Positions 22,724 through 33,754 of a DNA stretch of 64,000 bases are shown here, piece by piece. This stretch comes from Zelopaecilomyces penicillatus (taxonomy: Eukaryota; Ascomycota; Sordariomycetes; Hypocreales; Pseudodiploosporaceae), in the NCBI GenBank assembly GCA_005765155.1, contig VCCP01000006.1:1624501-1688500 (forward strand), written 5' to 3'. The notes under the pieces are model-generated. The model did no database searches. It was given only the letters and a program-made list of their open reading frames with translations, and was not told the origin of the DNA. The position numbers and the translations under genes were made by a program. Each line of letters begins with the position of its first letter. Position 1 is the stretch's first letter.

Positions 22724-25291
22724 CACTCAACCGTCTCAACGTCCCTTCGTTCTTCTCCGTGAAATGCACGCTGCTCCATTGGTGCAGGGGTAAGGTGACG
22801 GGCTGCAGGCCTGCAATGTGCGTGCCCGGTGCAGTAGGGTTGTGATGGACGGGTGACATTGCCCACCCTGGCCAGCCGGGCGGCTTTGAGTTGGATTGTC
22901 GATTTGCAGTTGAGAACTGCACACACCTACAGTGGGTGTACCAGTATACCAAGGTGCTGATTACCCTTATCGCTGACCTTGATTGACAGACCAGAAGCCC
23001 ATCCATACCAACCCTTGATGGATTCCACGTTGTGAATATGCCCATACAGTTTGAATCAATGCTGTGGCATGTCGTGTCGCCCACGCCTACAGGTAGTTCG
23101 CCTGGTGTCCGTCGCCAATGACGTGCACGGCCCGAGCCCATCTTTGCTCTTTGGATTGTTCCTTCCCAACACCTTTTCCCTAGAACCATGATGAGGTAAG
23201 CGGATTAGCCGCACGTTTTTTCTGTTGTTGGTTTCTTTGCCGAAATGCGGAGGAGTCAAGTGACAGATTGCCATGTACCTAGGTACTCACTCGTCCATGG
23301 TTGAGTTGAAATAATTGCCAGATTAGCGTCTCTGCCGTTGATTCTCTCCGACGCCACTAGCCCCACTCCCCATTTCAATTCGGAATTTAGTTACGTACAT
23401 GATGCACCTACCCTATAACATCAACTTGTCGAACGGGTTTCCGCAGTACAACGATTCTACTGTTGTTTCGAACGAGGCTGTGGATGGTCAAGCATGCGCT
23501 TATCTTTACACTTATACGTGATTCTACAATAAATTCAACTCGCTTTGTGACATCATCGGATTTCTATTTGGTTGATGGCTGCGGATAGAGAGACGGACCA
23601 CCCACTACAGATACTGCACACAATGTACGGAGTAATTATCCCAATGATTCTTTACGGGGGTACCCTAAATTGCCCTGGATCTGACCCTTTATTACCGGCA
23701 TTTATCTGGTGGGCCTGTCTTTTGCCAAATCAAATGTTTGACAACCCCACCTTCTCCTATGAGGATGGCTATTTGTTCGCATACAGAACTCTGCGACATG
23801 GCGCGACATGGTCTGTTACCACCAACCCCTGGCATATTGAGTCAGCGCTTCGTGAGTTCTTCATTGAGTGGCTCCAAAACGAGATCCATTTCACCATCCA
23901 TCAGAGAATGTGAAATTTAGCCGCAACCAAGATACGCTATGCTATCTTTTCGAGAGAACCAACTGGCATTGTTTGATAATACAATTAAAGAAGTATTACC
24001 CAAAGAAAGGGTAGCAATACGAATCTGTTTGAAATATGGCCAGTACAGTTGTCACAAATGAAGCTTTAATAATGGTGTCTTTTTTCTCCCATCCGCCTCC
24101 AACGGTTGATTTGGCGATATTGAAAAAGATTGAAGTTGCTATTATAGATGATCGCAGATAAAAACACTTAGTAGAGATTGAAAAAAAGGCGGCTTGGAGC
24201 CTGGAGCAGCCTCTGGGGAGGGAATTCTGCGATAGAGCAGATATCCAATGATTTCCTTGCTTCTTATGAAGGGATAATAACGTTCAATGCGTTTGATAAC
24301 ACCGCGTGGGATGTATGAGCACCCAGATAGTTCACGAGGCTTTGGCCCCCCCCGCCTTGTAGGGGTAGCAGTAATACTTGAATCAGTAGCCTGCAAAGGC
24401 GGCATGTTAAACAGCTTTAGGAGTGGATGTTGGCTATGTAATTATGACTTCGCGTGGTAGTTTTTAGGGGCTTGCACGGAGAAGAAAGTAGGTGTGTTAC
24501 CAGTCATTTAGCACAGTCCGGATTTGCTTGGGGTTTACGGTATCTAATTCTATCGTATCCCCCACCGGTAGTTATCTATGCCTTGATGGGGGCGACCTAA
24601 ACCCCATCTTGCTTCGATCTACAGGCCGGATGCGTTGAGATGGAATATCTTTCATTTTGGACTGTACGAACAAGGGTTTGCGACGCTGTGCAAGACATTT
24701 CGTCGAGGTTTTGGCGGCTGCCCCAATAACCAGCCAAAACATCACGTCATGATGGCACGTACCTCTTCGTCAATCACACCAGCGTCAGCAACGGCTTCGC
24801 GTTAGTAGACATGAATTTATATCCGCAGACAAAACCACTCCACCATGGAACCCACGATCCAGAAGAGCAGAATTTCAATTAGGAACATCATTAAGCATAA
24901 AATGTGTACATTCGCGCTGTTTATCAATAGCAACCCAGACAAGTTTCATACCCAGGACTTCATGCATTTGCATCTCAACGTTTAGCAAGTTGTTCCTGCC
25001 TAAGGCTCCCACTTCGGTGACAGGGGCTGGGCAGCAGCAATTTTGATTGGTGAACTTTTTGCGCATACCTTGCTCTGTGATCTGTCCCTGAGATTGAGGC
25101 TCCATGCTTACCAGAAGCCTCCAACGCATCGCAAAAAAAGGAGAGACAAGAAAAATCTCCGCCCCCCCAAAAAACCACCCCATCGCCAACCAAAAACAAA
25201 GGGGGAGAGGGACCGCCAGCTTCAAAAACCCCCCTCGGATCGGATGACGTCGAAATAGAGCAACCAAAACCAAATAGCCCCTCAATCTGCC

Positions 25292-26440
25292 ATGCCGCCG
25301 CGATTTAACATCCCGCCGGTGACGCGCGCTCTCCTAGTCACACTGCTGTTCCAGTCCGTCCTAAGCGCAGCGATTCGATATCGCCAGTGGTCAGCGAACA
25401 CCAGCATCGTTATTCCGTACCTGACGCTGGTCCCGCAGCTATCCATCGTCTATCCCTGGACGTTCCTTACCGCCACGTTGGTTGAGGGTAACATCTTCAC
25501 ATTCACCATTGGCGCCGTTACGCTGTTTCATGGAGGACGGTATTTGGAAAGAGCTTGGTCGTCAGCGGATCTGGCCAAGTTTCTGGTCCTGGTGACTCTG
25601 GTCCCCAATGTCTTGACCTTTGGTGTCATGGTATTCATGTTCAGCTTGACACAGAACCAGAACTGGACGTATGTATAGCTTTGCTCTGGTTACTCTATGC
25701 TCAGGCACTAATCTTTGTTGCAATACCACAGGCTTGCCGTCATCAGTGGCACAATATCGCTGCAAATCTCGTTCCTAGTCGCCTTCAGTCAACTCGTTCC
25801 TGCGCATACTGTTACGCTATTCCGTGGGCTCCTGTCGCTGCGAGTTCCGAGGTTCCCGTTGTTATACATTGGTATCGTCGCCGTTCTTTCACTCACACCG
25901 ATATTATCGAGAGCCGCCCTGTGGCTTGCCATCTTCGGATTTCTTACGAGTTGGACATATCTGCGATTTTACAAAGCGGTCTTTCCTGATCTTGAGTCTG
26001 ATCAGCCAGCCTCCCTGCGTGGCGATTCGAGCGAAACATTCGCATTTGCCGAATTCTTCCCAGCCCCCGCCAAGCCAATTGTGGCGGCGTTTGCAGATCA
26101 AGTTTTCAACATACTGGTGGCAGTGCGCATATGTACACCGTTCGCCCATGGCGACACGCGCTTGAGCCACGGTGACGCTGTGCTTCAAAGGGGCACTCCC
26201 GGAAGTGCCCGCGCGGAGGCTGAGCGGAGGAGAGCGATTGCCCTCAAGGCATTGGATCAGAGGCTGCAGACTGCAACTGCCAGTCAGGGATCTCGACATT
26301 ATCCTCAACCTTCAATGCCGCCCACTGCGCACACCAAGTCGCAGACAAGCACGCAAACAGCTGTGCGGTCGGAACCAGGGCCAATGTTGGGCGAGACAAC
26401 ATTTGACCCTGATCATGAAGATGAATCACATAGAAGTTGA
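25292..26440 (+). CDS. TMEM115-like (DUF1751) integral membrane protein, 361 aa
   Basis: Member of the Tmemb_115/DUF1751 family, rhomboid-fold relatives without the protease dyad; human TMEM115 is a Golgi protein affecting retrograde traffic. Two exons: 25292-25668 and 25732-26440, intron 25669-25731 (GTATGT ... CACAG), joining NQNWT-LAVISGTISLQISFLVAF. The N-terminus (PPVTRALLVTLLFQSVLSAAIRY) and the PWTFLTATLVEGNIFTFTIG block are characteristic. About six hydrophobic segments occur between residues 10 and 235. The C-terminal 120 residues are soluble, with EAERRRAIALKALDQRL and a polar tail. The ATG follows a purine-rich leader and is the first in frame. No GxSG serine-protease signature is seen, as expected for this subfamily. 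Cellular role is inferred from the human relative. Confidence 0.9.
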
Positions 26441-27058
26441 ACAGCTAGAGCATGTATTGGCGTGTATAATTAAATACCTGAGGTACTGTAATGATGGTGG
26501 GTTTCCTTGGAAATATATGCCGTTCAAAGGTGTGTTGAGTATGCGTGTGGCAGTAAAATTCGACGGTTTCCTCATTATACTAGCGAACTCTTAATTGAAA
26601 TGACATTGAACGACAAGTGCATGATTTGCGCCATATTACAGCTCGATAACACAGTTGGTAGAGTCAGGTAGATCTCATAGTCTAATACAGGCGGCACACG
26701 ACCACAGATGACAAGTTTGCAACAAAGTGTAGGCTTTTTGTAGCTGTTGAACAACATCCATGCTAGAACACATGATGTCTATGATTGACGGTGGATACAG
26801 CTTCATTGGCTCTTCCATAGTACATCTCATCCAAGCGATGAATATCAAAGGTTGCCCAGTTAAGGAAGAGGGGAAACACAGCAGTATGTTCAGGATATCG
26901 CCCGGCAGTCTCAACATAATCCATGCATGATCGGTAGCTTACCGAGAAAGAACACCAAAAAACAAGAAATGGCCGCATAAGACTTCGGGCGAGTGTAGGT
27001 TCAGAGTGGCAGATATGTGACTTTGAGAGCCAACAAACCCCCGATATAAACTCTAAAT

Positions 27059-27186
27059 AGACTCTGACGGCCCGCGAGGATGGGCAGCAGAGATTGCGTA
27101 CGCGTGCGCCCATAAGCACGAAGTAGTGGATGAATGCAGGCTCTGAACAGCCTGGCCCTTCGAGTTCGAACCCTCGTCCAGAGTCT
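27059..27186 (+). ncRNA. Cloverleaf-like structured RNA candidate (tRNA-like or tRNA pseudogene)
   Basis: Five nested helices can be drawn by eye. An 8-bp closing stem AGACTCTG/CAGAGTCT pairs 27059-27066 with 27179-27186. GCCC/GGGC pairs 27070-27073 with 27082-27085. CGTGC/GCACG pairs 27103-27107 with 27116-27120. CAGGCT/AGCCTG pairs 27137-27142 with 27149-27154. CGAG/CTCG pairs 27161-27164 with 27173-27176 and encloses TTCGAAC, which resembles the tRNA T-loop (B box GAGTTCGAACC). The spacing does not fit a canonical tRNA: the T-arm has only 4 bp and an 8-nt loop, and the A box is poor. It could be a decayed or intron-bearing tRNA, another RNA, or a chance fold. Confidence 0.22.
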
Positions 27187-28229
27187 CTTGTCACATCCAC
27201 ACACACAGCAGTCAGTCATCAGTCAGCACCCCCGTTTGACGCTCTGATGCCATGGTTGCAATGCACAGAGAGAACTGCATGTTTCGCCACGACGAGATGG
27301 GTCGATGCTGCATGCAACTGCGGCTGGCCAATGGCCGGCGCTTGTTCTACCTGGAGCCTGGAGCCGCGAAACGTGATATTCTGAAACCCCTCAAGCGCAG
27401 GAATGGGGCAAACTGGGGCTGGAATATTAGATCACGGCCCCAGTTGGATGTGGCTTGTGAAGAGGCTAATTCTGTTGCAATCTGTGGCTTGAGTTGACGA
27501 ACTGGTTGTCTGGCTTGTGGCGCGGTCAATCTGCTTAGGCTCGTTTCGTCCCACCCATCCACCCACCCGCCCGAGCCGGGGAAATCGGATGGGGGCAGAA
27601 GAAGGAAAAGGGGGGAGGGAGGCGGGAACACGGAAGGTAATGGTTCTAGGTCTCTAAAACGTCGTCCCCATCGCCAACTAACCTGTTGCTGCGTGGCAGT
27701 CGCTGTGCAGTGGACTCAAAATAGAAGGTCTCTTGAGGGATGAAAACTAGTTGCTAGTGATTTACAGTTCCGTGCACTCTTAACCCATTTGATTTTTATT
27801 ATTATTCCACTCAAACATTAGCTCACATAAGTCTTCCTAAGAGCCATTGTTCTTTGGCAGAAGGTGCCTTGCAATGGGGCAGGTAAGATGGGACAGGTGT
27901 AGGGGTGCGCCTGTGCGACAGAATGATACTAGGATCAAATGACGATACAAATCCTAGGCAGTTAGATCGGCATGCACTCATTGACTGGTTTAACCCATTG
28001 GGTGGTGCTTGAGCCCTGCCCATCGGATCGGTGGACGCCAACAGCCCAGCCCGCATCCGGCGATGGGAGCCCCCGAGAAGTAGGAAAGAAGAGAAGGAAA
28101 AAAAAAAAAACGATAAAGGCGGTGGCTGGCTAGTGGTGGCAGACCCAACAACAACAACCGCTTCTAGAAGGTCGTGACGAGTTGTGCGGGCGGCGCGACG
28201 AGACGGCAACAGTGCGATCAAGGGGTGGC

Positions 28230-28286
28230 ACAGACACAGACTCGGACACAGACACAGACACAGACACAGACAGACAGACAGACACA
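28230..28286. repeat. Imperfect ACAGAC/CAGA repeat
   Basis: A run of CAGACA hexamers passing into CAGA tetramers, with one CTCGGA interruption. It is intergenic. Confidence 0.85.
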
Positions 28287-31200
28287 AGCTCGTACAAATA
28301 CGCAGCCTCATCTTTGGTCACCTTTCCCACGACATAAGAGACGGGTTCGAAACGTCAAACGGATGCACAAGACACACGAGCAGCCATGCTGATGACTGTC
28401 TCCTGATGCGAAGGGGGCCAGCAGCCAGTCCAAGGAGAGGGTCCAAGCCCGTTCCAGCACGCTTCTTCTCCGTGCAGCACTGCGTGCTGAAATCGACTCC
28501 GTTCGACGCACGTACGACGACTGCATTCTGTAGTGTGTCTGGAGTTTGTACGAGGACAGGTACAGTACACCTCCAGCGGAACAGAGGCAGCCGCCAGCAG
28601 CCAGCCCTGGCTGGAGTGGGGCAGAAAGAGAATCTGACGACTCAGTGGGTGAGACAGGGAGGGATGGAAGATTGGCGGCCACCAGCCCGAATCGGCAAAG
28701 GATGCCAGCAGAAGGGCCCTGGAGAAGGGGGGGCAGCAGATGTGGACACCATCTGTCGTGGGTGGTATGGAGGTGTTTGTGCGCGGGTGTCAGTTCTGGG
28801 GCCAGCCAAACGAGTTAATTAGGGATGTCGGTAGGTGGAGGTATTGAGTGGTGTGGCCACCTTCGTGCCTAGTTTGTCTAGGTGAGCTTGCTAGGCGCTA
28901 AGCTGAGGTTAATCAAGAACCAGAATCAGACAGTCTGGTCGGATGTGGTCGCCAGCGCAGAGGCAGGCATGGAGCGAGGAGTAAATCGACAATAGCAACC
29001 ACCACTGGGCAGAACACCACCGACTAATGAGCAAAGCCAGCCTCCCAGAGAGAATGAAGCGTCATGACGGAGGTGAGGGTGGTGATGGTGGAGGGCTGCC
29101 GCCTGCTGAGCGGTCGGTCGGGACAACGTATTCTGAACTATGTGTGCGAGTGAGCAAATGTCTGGATGTGGGTGAGGTTTTGTGAGGCTTGAGTGTGCTG
29201 GTCTTGGGTGCTGGAGGCACTGAAGGCGCTCTGGAAGTGATGGACTGAACTCTGGGGTGTGCCACGCAGCAGTTGGCAGGGCCGACGCCGCCGCTGCCGG
29301 CAAGGGACCAACAGAGCCAAGGGCCCAGATGGCCAGATCCGTCGGCGGCTGGCTGTGGTGGGTGGTGATGCTGCGGTGTTGTGGATGTGGCACGTCAGTG
29401 TGCTGAGAAGGAGAGACCCACAGCTGGTGGACCGAAGCTTTCTGGGAGGTGGAGATGGGGTGGAGAAGGGGGTGTGTGGTGGGGAAGCACGAGGATGGAG
29501 GGGGCGTGCCAGTCCCGACGATTCGTAAAAGTAGGGGCGTGCAAACGGCCTATACTACGAAGGACTGACCGCACCAACTTGCGGACCGAACGATGCACGC
29601 CGCTAAGGACAATTGACTGCACTGCATATGATGCACATGCGAGTAAAGAAAGACGCACAATAAATGCTGTGCTGTGCGGTATGAATGGATGGATGGATGA
29701 ATATATGTAAAGGTTGCCGTAAGAGTTAGTGCGCGTGTGCGTGCGCGCTGGCTGGCTGAGGCTGCCAACGATACAATGTATGCTGGCTGCTCCTCCGGCT
29801 TCTGGCTTGCTTTCTGCTGCTGCTGCCAACAGAGATGCATTGCTTCTTGGTCCTTCTGCCTGCAAGCAATGCACCCCAATGCGCCAACCCCCGTCCCCAC
29901 TATTTCCTCCCCACCCGTGGTTCAGGGCTCAACTGGCCAGATCCCTGCAGCTGGCGCAGCCCCTGCACCAGGACTGGATGGAGAAGGAAAATAACTTCAG
30001 AAAAAAAAACATTGTACTCGTATTAACGGGGAGGTACCTCTATACCTGACTGGCATTCCGGAAGGATTGACCAAGCTACTCCCCGCGAAACGGCGAGTAG
30101 GACCCATCAACAATGGCGATGCAGCGCTCAACTCGGCTCTGGCGAACGATGGACAAATCGTCTTCCTGAACTATAGCATATTCTACGTCACTTTCTTGAG
30201 TGATTATGTAAGGACACAAAGCCCACGGTGGTGGTGCTTTGCAGAAGAATCGAATGCAAGATTGGTAGGTCTGCTCTGAGATGCCGCCATTGGCTGATGA
30301 GAATGGAACATTTTCAGGTACTCGGGTACCCTGGTACTTTGTACCACACAAGCCATCAAAGCCACCCTCTCTCTTCTGGGCATCCCGTGCCCCAATTGGT
30401 GTGTCCCAGGAAGGCAGTTACCTACCCAACTGTTCTGGCAACTTGGGGAGCAGCCTTGCTCCAGGTAACGTGACCGCCAGTTCCTTTAATCACCCCTGGC
30501 TTGCACCTCCGAGACCAGACCTCCCAGACCTAGGCCCGGTAATCAGCCTGATGGCCATGCACACTTTGTTTTCGGCCCATCCCTCGATTTCACCCCGACC
30601 CCCCCTGTGTTTCCCATTCCTCCACTGTACTGACGTTGCGCTGTCGATATCACAGTTCGTCAGAAGAAGCCTTCTGGTTGTGGTACCCCTGCCCACAACA
30701 CAGCACCTCTGCGCTCCGGCGTTACGTATGCTTACCATCCCACCCCCATTATTGCCATTTACAGGCGGCTGTTGACGCACCGACTGAGGATTTTGAAACC
30801 GTGCGGATACAAAAAACCCAATCCACGAAATATAACGTGTGGGATAGCTTTGGAGCGGCTTTCTTTCCAGCAAATTTCAGTTATACCCACCATTTATTAC
30901 TGCAACTGGCGACACCGTCGATGCGGTTATTGTGTTAATTTCGCAGCCAAATGGGGGCGGACCTTGCTGACAACGCATGGCTTGGTGCCCATGGGTGGCA
31001 CGAACAAATTTCCCCGTCCGCACTGGGGCTGAAACCCCAGTATGGATGAAGACCACCGCCAATGATAGGAAAGGGCCAGAAATAAGGGAGTTCCTGCCGT
31101 CACTGGTGTGCTTACCCGCACATCAGTTTATGCATGTTTTACTTGCCCACGGCGATTCGAGACTCGGCACCAGCGGAGCGCTGGTACAAAGCACTTGTAT

Positions 31201-32734
31201 CTATTAGATAATCCCTCGGCCCCCTTTCTGGTGTTTGGCCTTCCCCAGCCCAAGTCAGGCTCCGCTGCCGACGGTCGCGCCACCCGAGCATCTCCAGGCA
31301 CATGTGTCTATAATGTTTATTTCGTACAAGGTCAGGTTGCACGTGGGCCGTCCCAAGAACAGCCAGTTTCACAATCGTATGAAGCAATGAATTCATGATG
31401 TTTTCACATCTCTTTTACTTCGATCGCCTACCTATATACTCACACATTACTTTTTTTATGTTGTTGCGTATTTGTTTTAATGCTCATGGCTGATGTGCTG
31501 CGAAAAGTGAGCATCAGCAGGGTTGAGAATGGGGCGGCATTTGACGGCGCAAACCTGTGTTTATTTCCCACTATCTTTTGTTGACAAAGGGGGAGACATG
31601 AGTAGCCAGTAACGTTGTGGTAGCTGTAAGCATGTACAGCGGTGATGCCGTTCATGAGAGTTGGGCCAGCTCTTTAACCTTCTGGGATCGCTCCTATAGA
31701 CAAATGCTGGAGGTTCTTCCCATATTAGGCACTAATATCGAATTGTTTTGGCTGGTTTTAGGGTGGTGCGTGTTTCCTGGGTGCTAGCGATCGACTGTTT
31801 CGTTGTAGCGCATGAACATCGTCTTAACTCGCAATTGCCGACTACTATATGTACGGAGTACTTGGTACTGATATGGAACTTACTTTTTTGCTCTAAAACG
31901 CGTTTGCGCCGGTCTGGCTCGTGCATTATGGCTGATGGCAGTCTAAGAAGGAACATTTTTTTTTTTTACATGGTATGTCTGTGAGATTGAGACATTGCGC
32001 AATGCACAAAGGAAGAGCCAACAGACATCCTACTTTGAACGGAGGATTGACAATGTTAGGGCTCTTGGCGGTATTTGACCGTATCTCAAAGAGCGAGATC
32101 CACCGCCAGTTGCGACTTTGTTTAGGTTCTGGTTTAGTGCTGATTGGTAGTAATGGTTTTTCATCTCATCGTTTAAAGGTTACCGTCATAGGCACCCAGC
32201 TGAAACCTGCCCGGCTTCTGTTGCGCCGCATCGTACAACGTACATGCCATTAGAGTATTTTGAGGTACGGTGAAGCACGAGCGAGTTGCGCTGGTTGAGG
32301 CCCAGGTATCCGTCCCAAGATCGGGTACCAAACACCTCAATTCCACAACGCTGGGCCATTATAGGCAGTGCTTCAGGTACCTGTACCTGAGCAAGAGCAC
32401 TAGCACGCCTAATAACGACAAAGTTCAGTACAGAGATCGATCGAGCGCCACCTCGGCCCTATCCAATCTGGCAGCATAAAGGAAGGTCGCGGCGCATTGT
32501 TTTGGCTGTAATCCATAGCGTTAAAAAGCAGCTCCATATTCATTTTCATACGTCATGGAGCCGTGGCGGTGGATGATGCTGATGAAGTGATGGGGTTGCG
32601 TGGAGTTGTGTGTTGTGTAATATGTGTGTATGTCGGTGCGTGTCCCGGGATGGGCAGCCAACGCAGTGCACGAGGGAGTTTGAACGGTGTTGAGGATGCA
32701 GCATCCTGTGGCGATAAGCCGCCTCTGCACCCAC

Positions 32735-32768
32735 CTTCCCCATCCCCATCCCTATCCCTATCCCTATC
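32735..32768. repeat. CCCTAT/CCCCAT hexamer run
   Basis: Five to six tandem hexamers, two CCCCAT followed by three CCCTAT. It resembles degenerate telomere-type composition but is interstitial and short. Confidence 0.75.
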
Positions 32769-33754
32769 GTCCTTCGGACTGGGCCAGCTAACAAAGCCTA
32801 CCCGTGCAGGTCAGTTAATCAATGCCTTCTGGGTGCTGGCTGGGTGCTGCTAATTACGTATGTAGTGGAGGACATAATAACAGCTGTCCGCAACGCGCAA
32901 CGCCGTGTGTGGCGGCGGCCTGTGGATTTTCACTAGGTTCTGTGGCGGTACGTACTCCACTGCACATGCCCAAGGCCAACCACTACGCACAGGCACAGTA
33001 TCACACCCACACCATCATTTACGCCTCCAAGCCTTGCAAGCCTCTGACTTGGCATCCACAGGCCGACACGCCCCACTACCAGAAACCCACACCCAGACCC
33101 ACCCACACAGTCTCAAGCCCACACCTATGTCCCCACACCCCCCACTGCCATTCGGCAGGGCAGAGCCAGTTGCTCACTGCCAGGCCCAAAGACGTAAATA
33201 ACAGACCTGCAACTGCATGGGTGGCCCCGCTCGCTTCGCTCCCGCACGCCTCCGTGAGTCTAGTGTGCCCGTTCCCTCCCATTCCCATGGGTAAGGGGAG
33301 TTGCGGTCCAGCAGCGCAGGTCCTTCATCCACTGGACAGCCTCTCCTCTCCCCAATTACCCGTTTTCCTCTTCCTCACCTCCGCTCTGTTGACCACATCA
33401 TATACACACAGCAAGATCGGCTTGGGCGGATCTTGGCCTGGACCCGCGACCACAACCGTATTGATACCCATAGAACAGAGCCTCACCGGCGCTCCTCGTG
33501 CTCGCCGAACTACAGTCTAGCTTTCTATTATTTCTTTATTTCTTTGCTCTGGCGAATCCTGGCCGTCGATACATGCGCTGCGCAACCATCATCCAAGGAC
33601 GACAGCCTTGAGACATTGCCATTCACTGCGCCATCGCCCGAACTCGACCGTCGCGTCTATTCACCTCGCGTCCTAGCAATACATCCAGGCTGTGGCCATC
33701 TACCTGGGACACCATCAACTGCATCGCGGTAGATCGCCGCCACGAAGTTGCGCG

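Larger units (their letters stand above)
19689..25291. other. Gene-poor tract, 5.6 kb
   Basis: Upstream of the Sif2-like gene (minus) and upstream of the TMEM115-like gene (plus), so it includes both promoters. Longer ORFs (20786-21493 plus, 20783-21157 minus, 21239-21907 minus, 22629-23189 minus, 23572-23913 plus, 24142-24405 minus) overlap each other or lack recognisable sequence. It holds several TAGGTACC palindromes, a 26-bp perfect palindrome at 21883, a (CAC)n run at 22702-22723 and one TACGGAGTA at 23626. No tRNA or rRNA is recognised. Confidence 0.5.
26441..33754. other. Longest gene-free tract, 7.3 kb, upstream of SSN6
   Basis: No supported protein gene. Scattered ORFs up to 232 codons occur on both strands, overlap and are low in recognisable content. 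Features seen: a cloverleaf-like RNA candidate at 27059-27186, an ACAGAC repeat at 28230-28286, an ATGG repeat near 29685, a TACGGAGTA at 31852, a CCCTAT hexamer run near 32741-32768, and several TAGGTACC-like palindromes. The last several hundred bases are C/T-rich and probably hold the SSN6 transcription start and long leader. Confidence 0.5.

Noticed and set aside
23572..23913. Plus-strand ORF of 113 codons with a hydrophobic stretch
   Set aside because: Somewhat protein-like, but it has no clear start context, known domain or splice partners, and it contains a TACGGAGTA motif copy. Could be an orphan gene; not supported here.
24142..24405. Minus-strand ORF of 87 codons starting with ATG
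   Set aside because: Basic, plausible small protein, but it spans a 9-C homopolymer and lacks recognisable motifs; length is near background.
26763..27206. Minus-strand ORF of 147 codons
   Set aside because: Middle part looks protein-like, but there is no proper ATG context or homologous block, and it overlaps the structured-RNA candidate.
28335..28360. ACGGGTTCGAAACGTC, resembling a tRNA T-arm
   Set aside because: Arms flank too long a loop and no acceptor, D or anticodon arms could be drawn around it.
32735..32768. CCCTAT repeats as interstitial telomere
   Set aside because: The fungal telomere unit is CCCTAA; this run is CCCTAT/CCCCAT and only about 34 bp, so a simple microsatellite is more likely.
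32822..33520. Plus-strand ORF of 232 codons upstream of SSN6
   Set aside because: Composition is H/P/T/S-rich from CA/CC-rich DNA; no ATG context or domain; likely promoter or leader.
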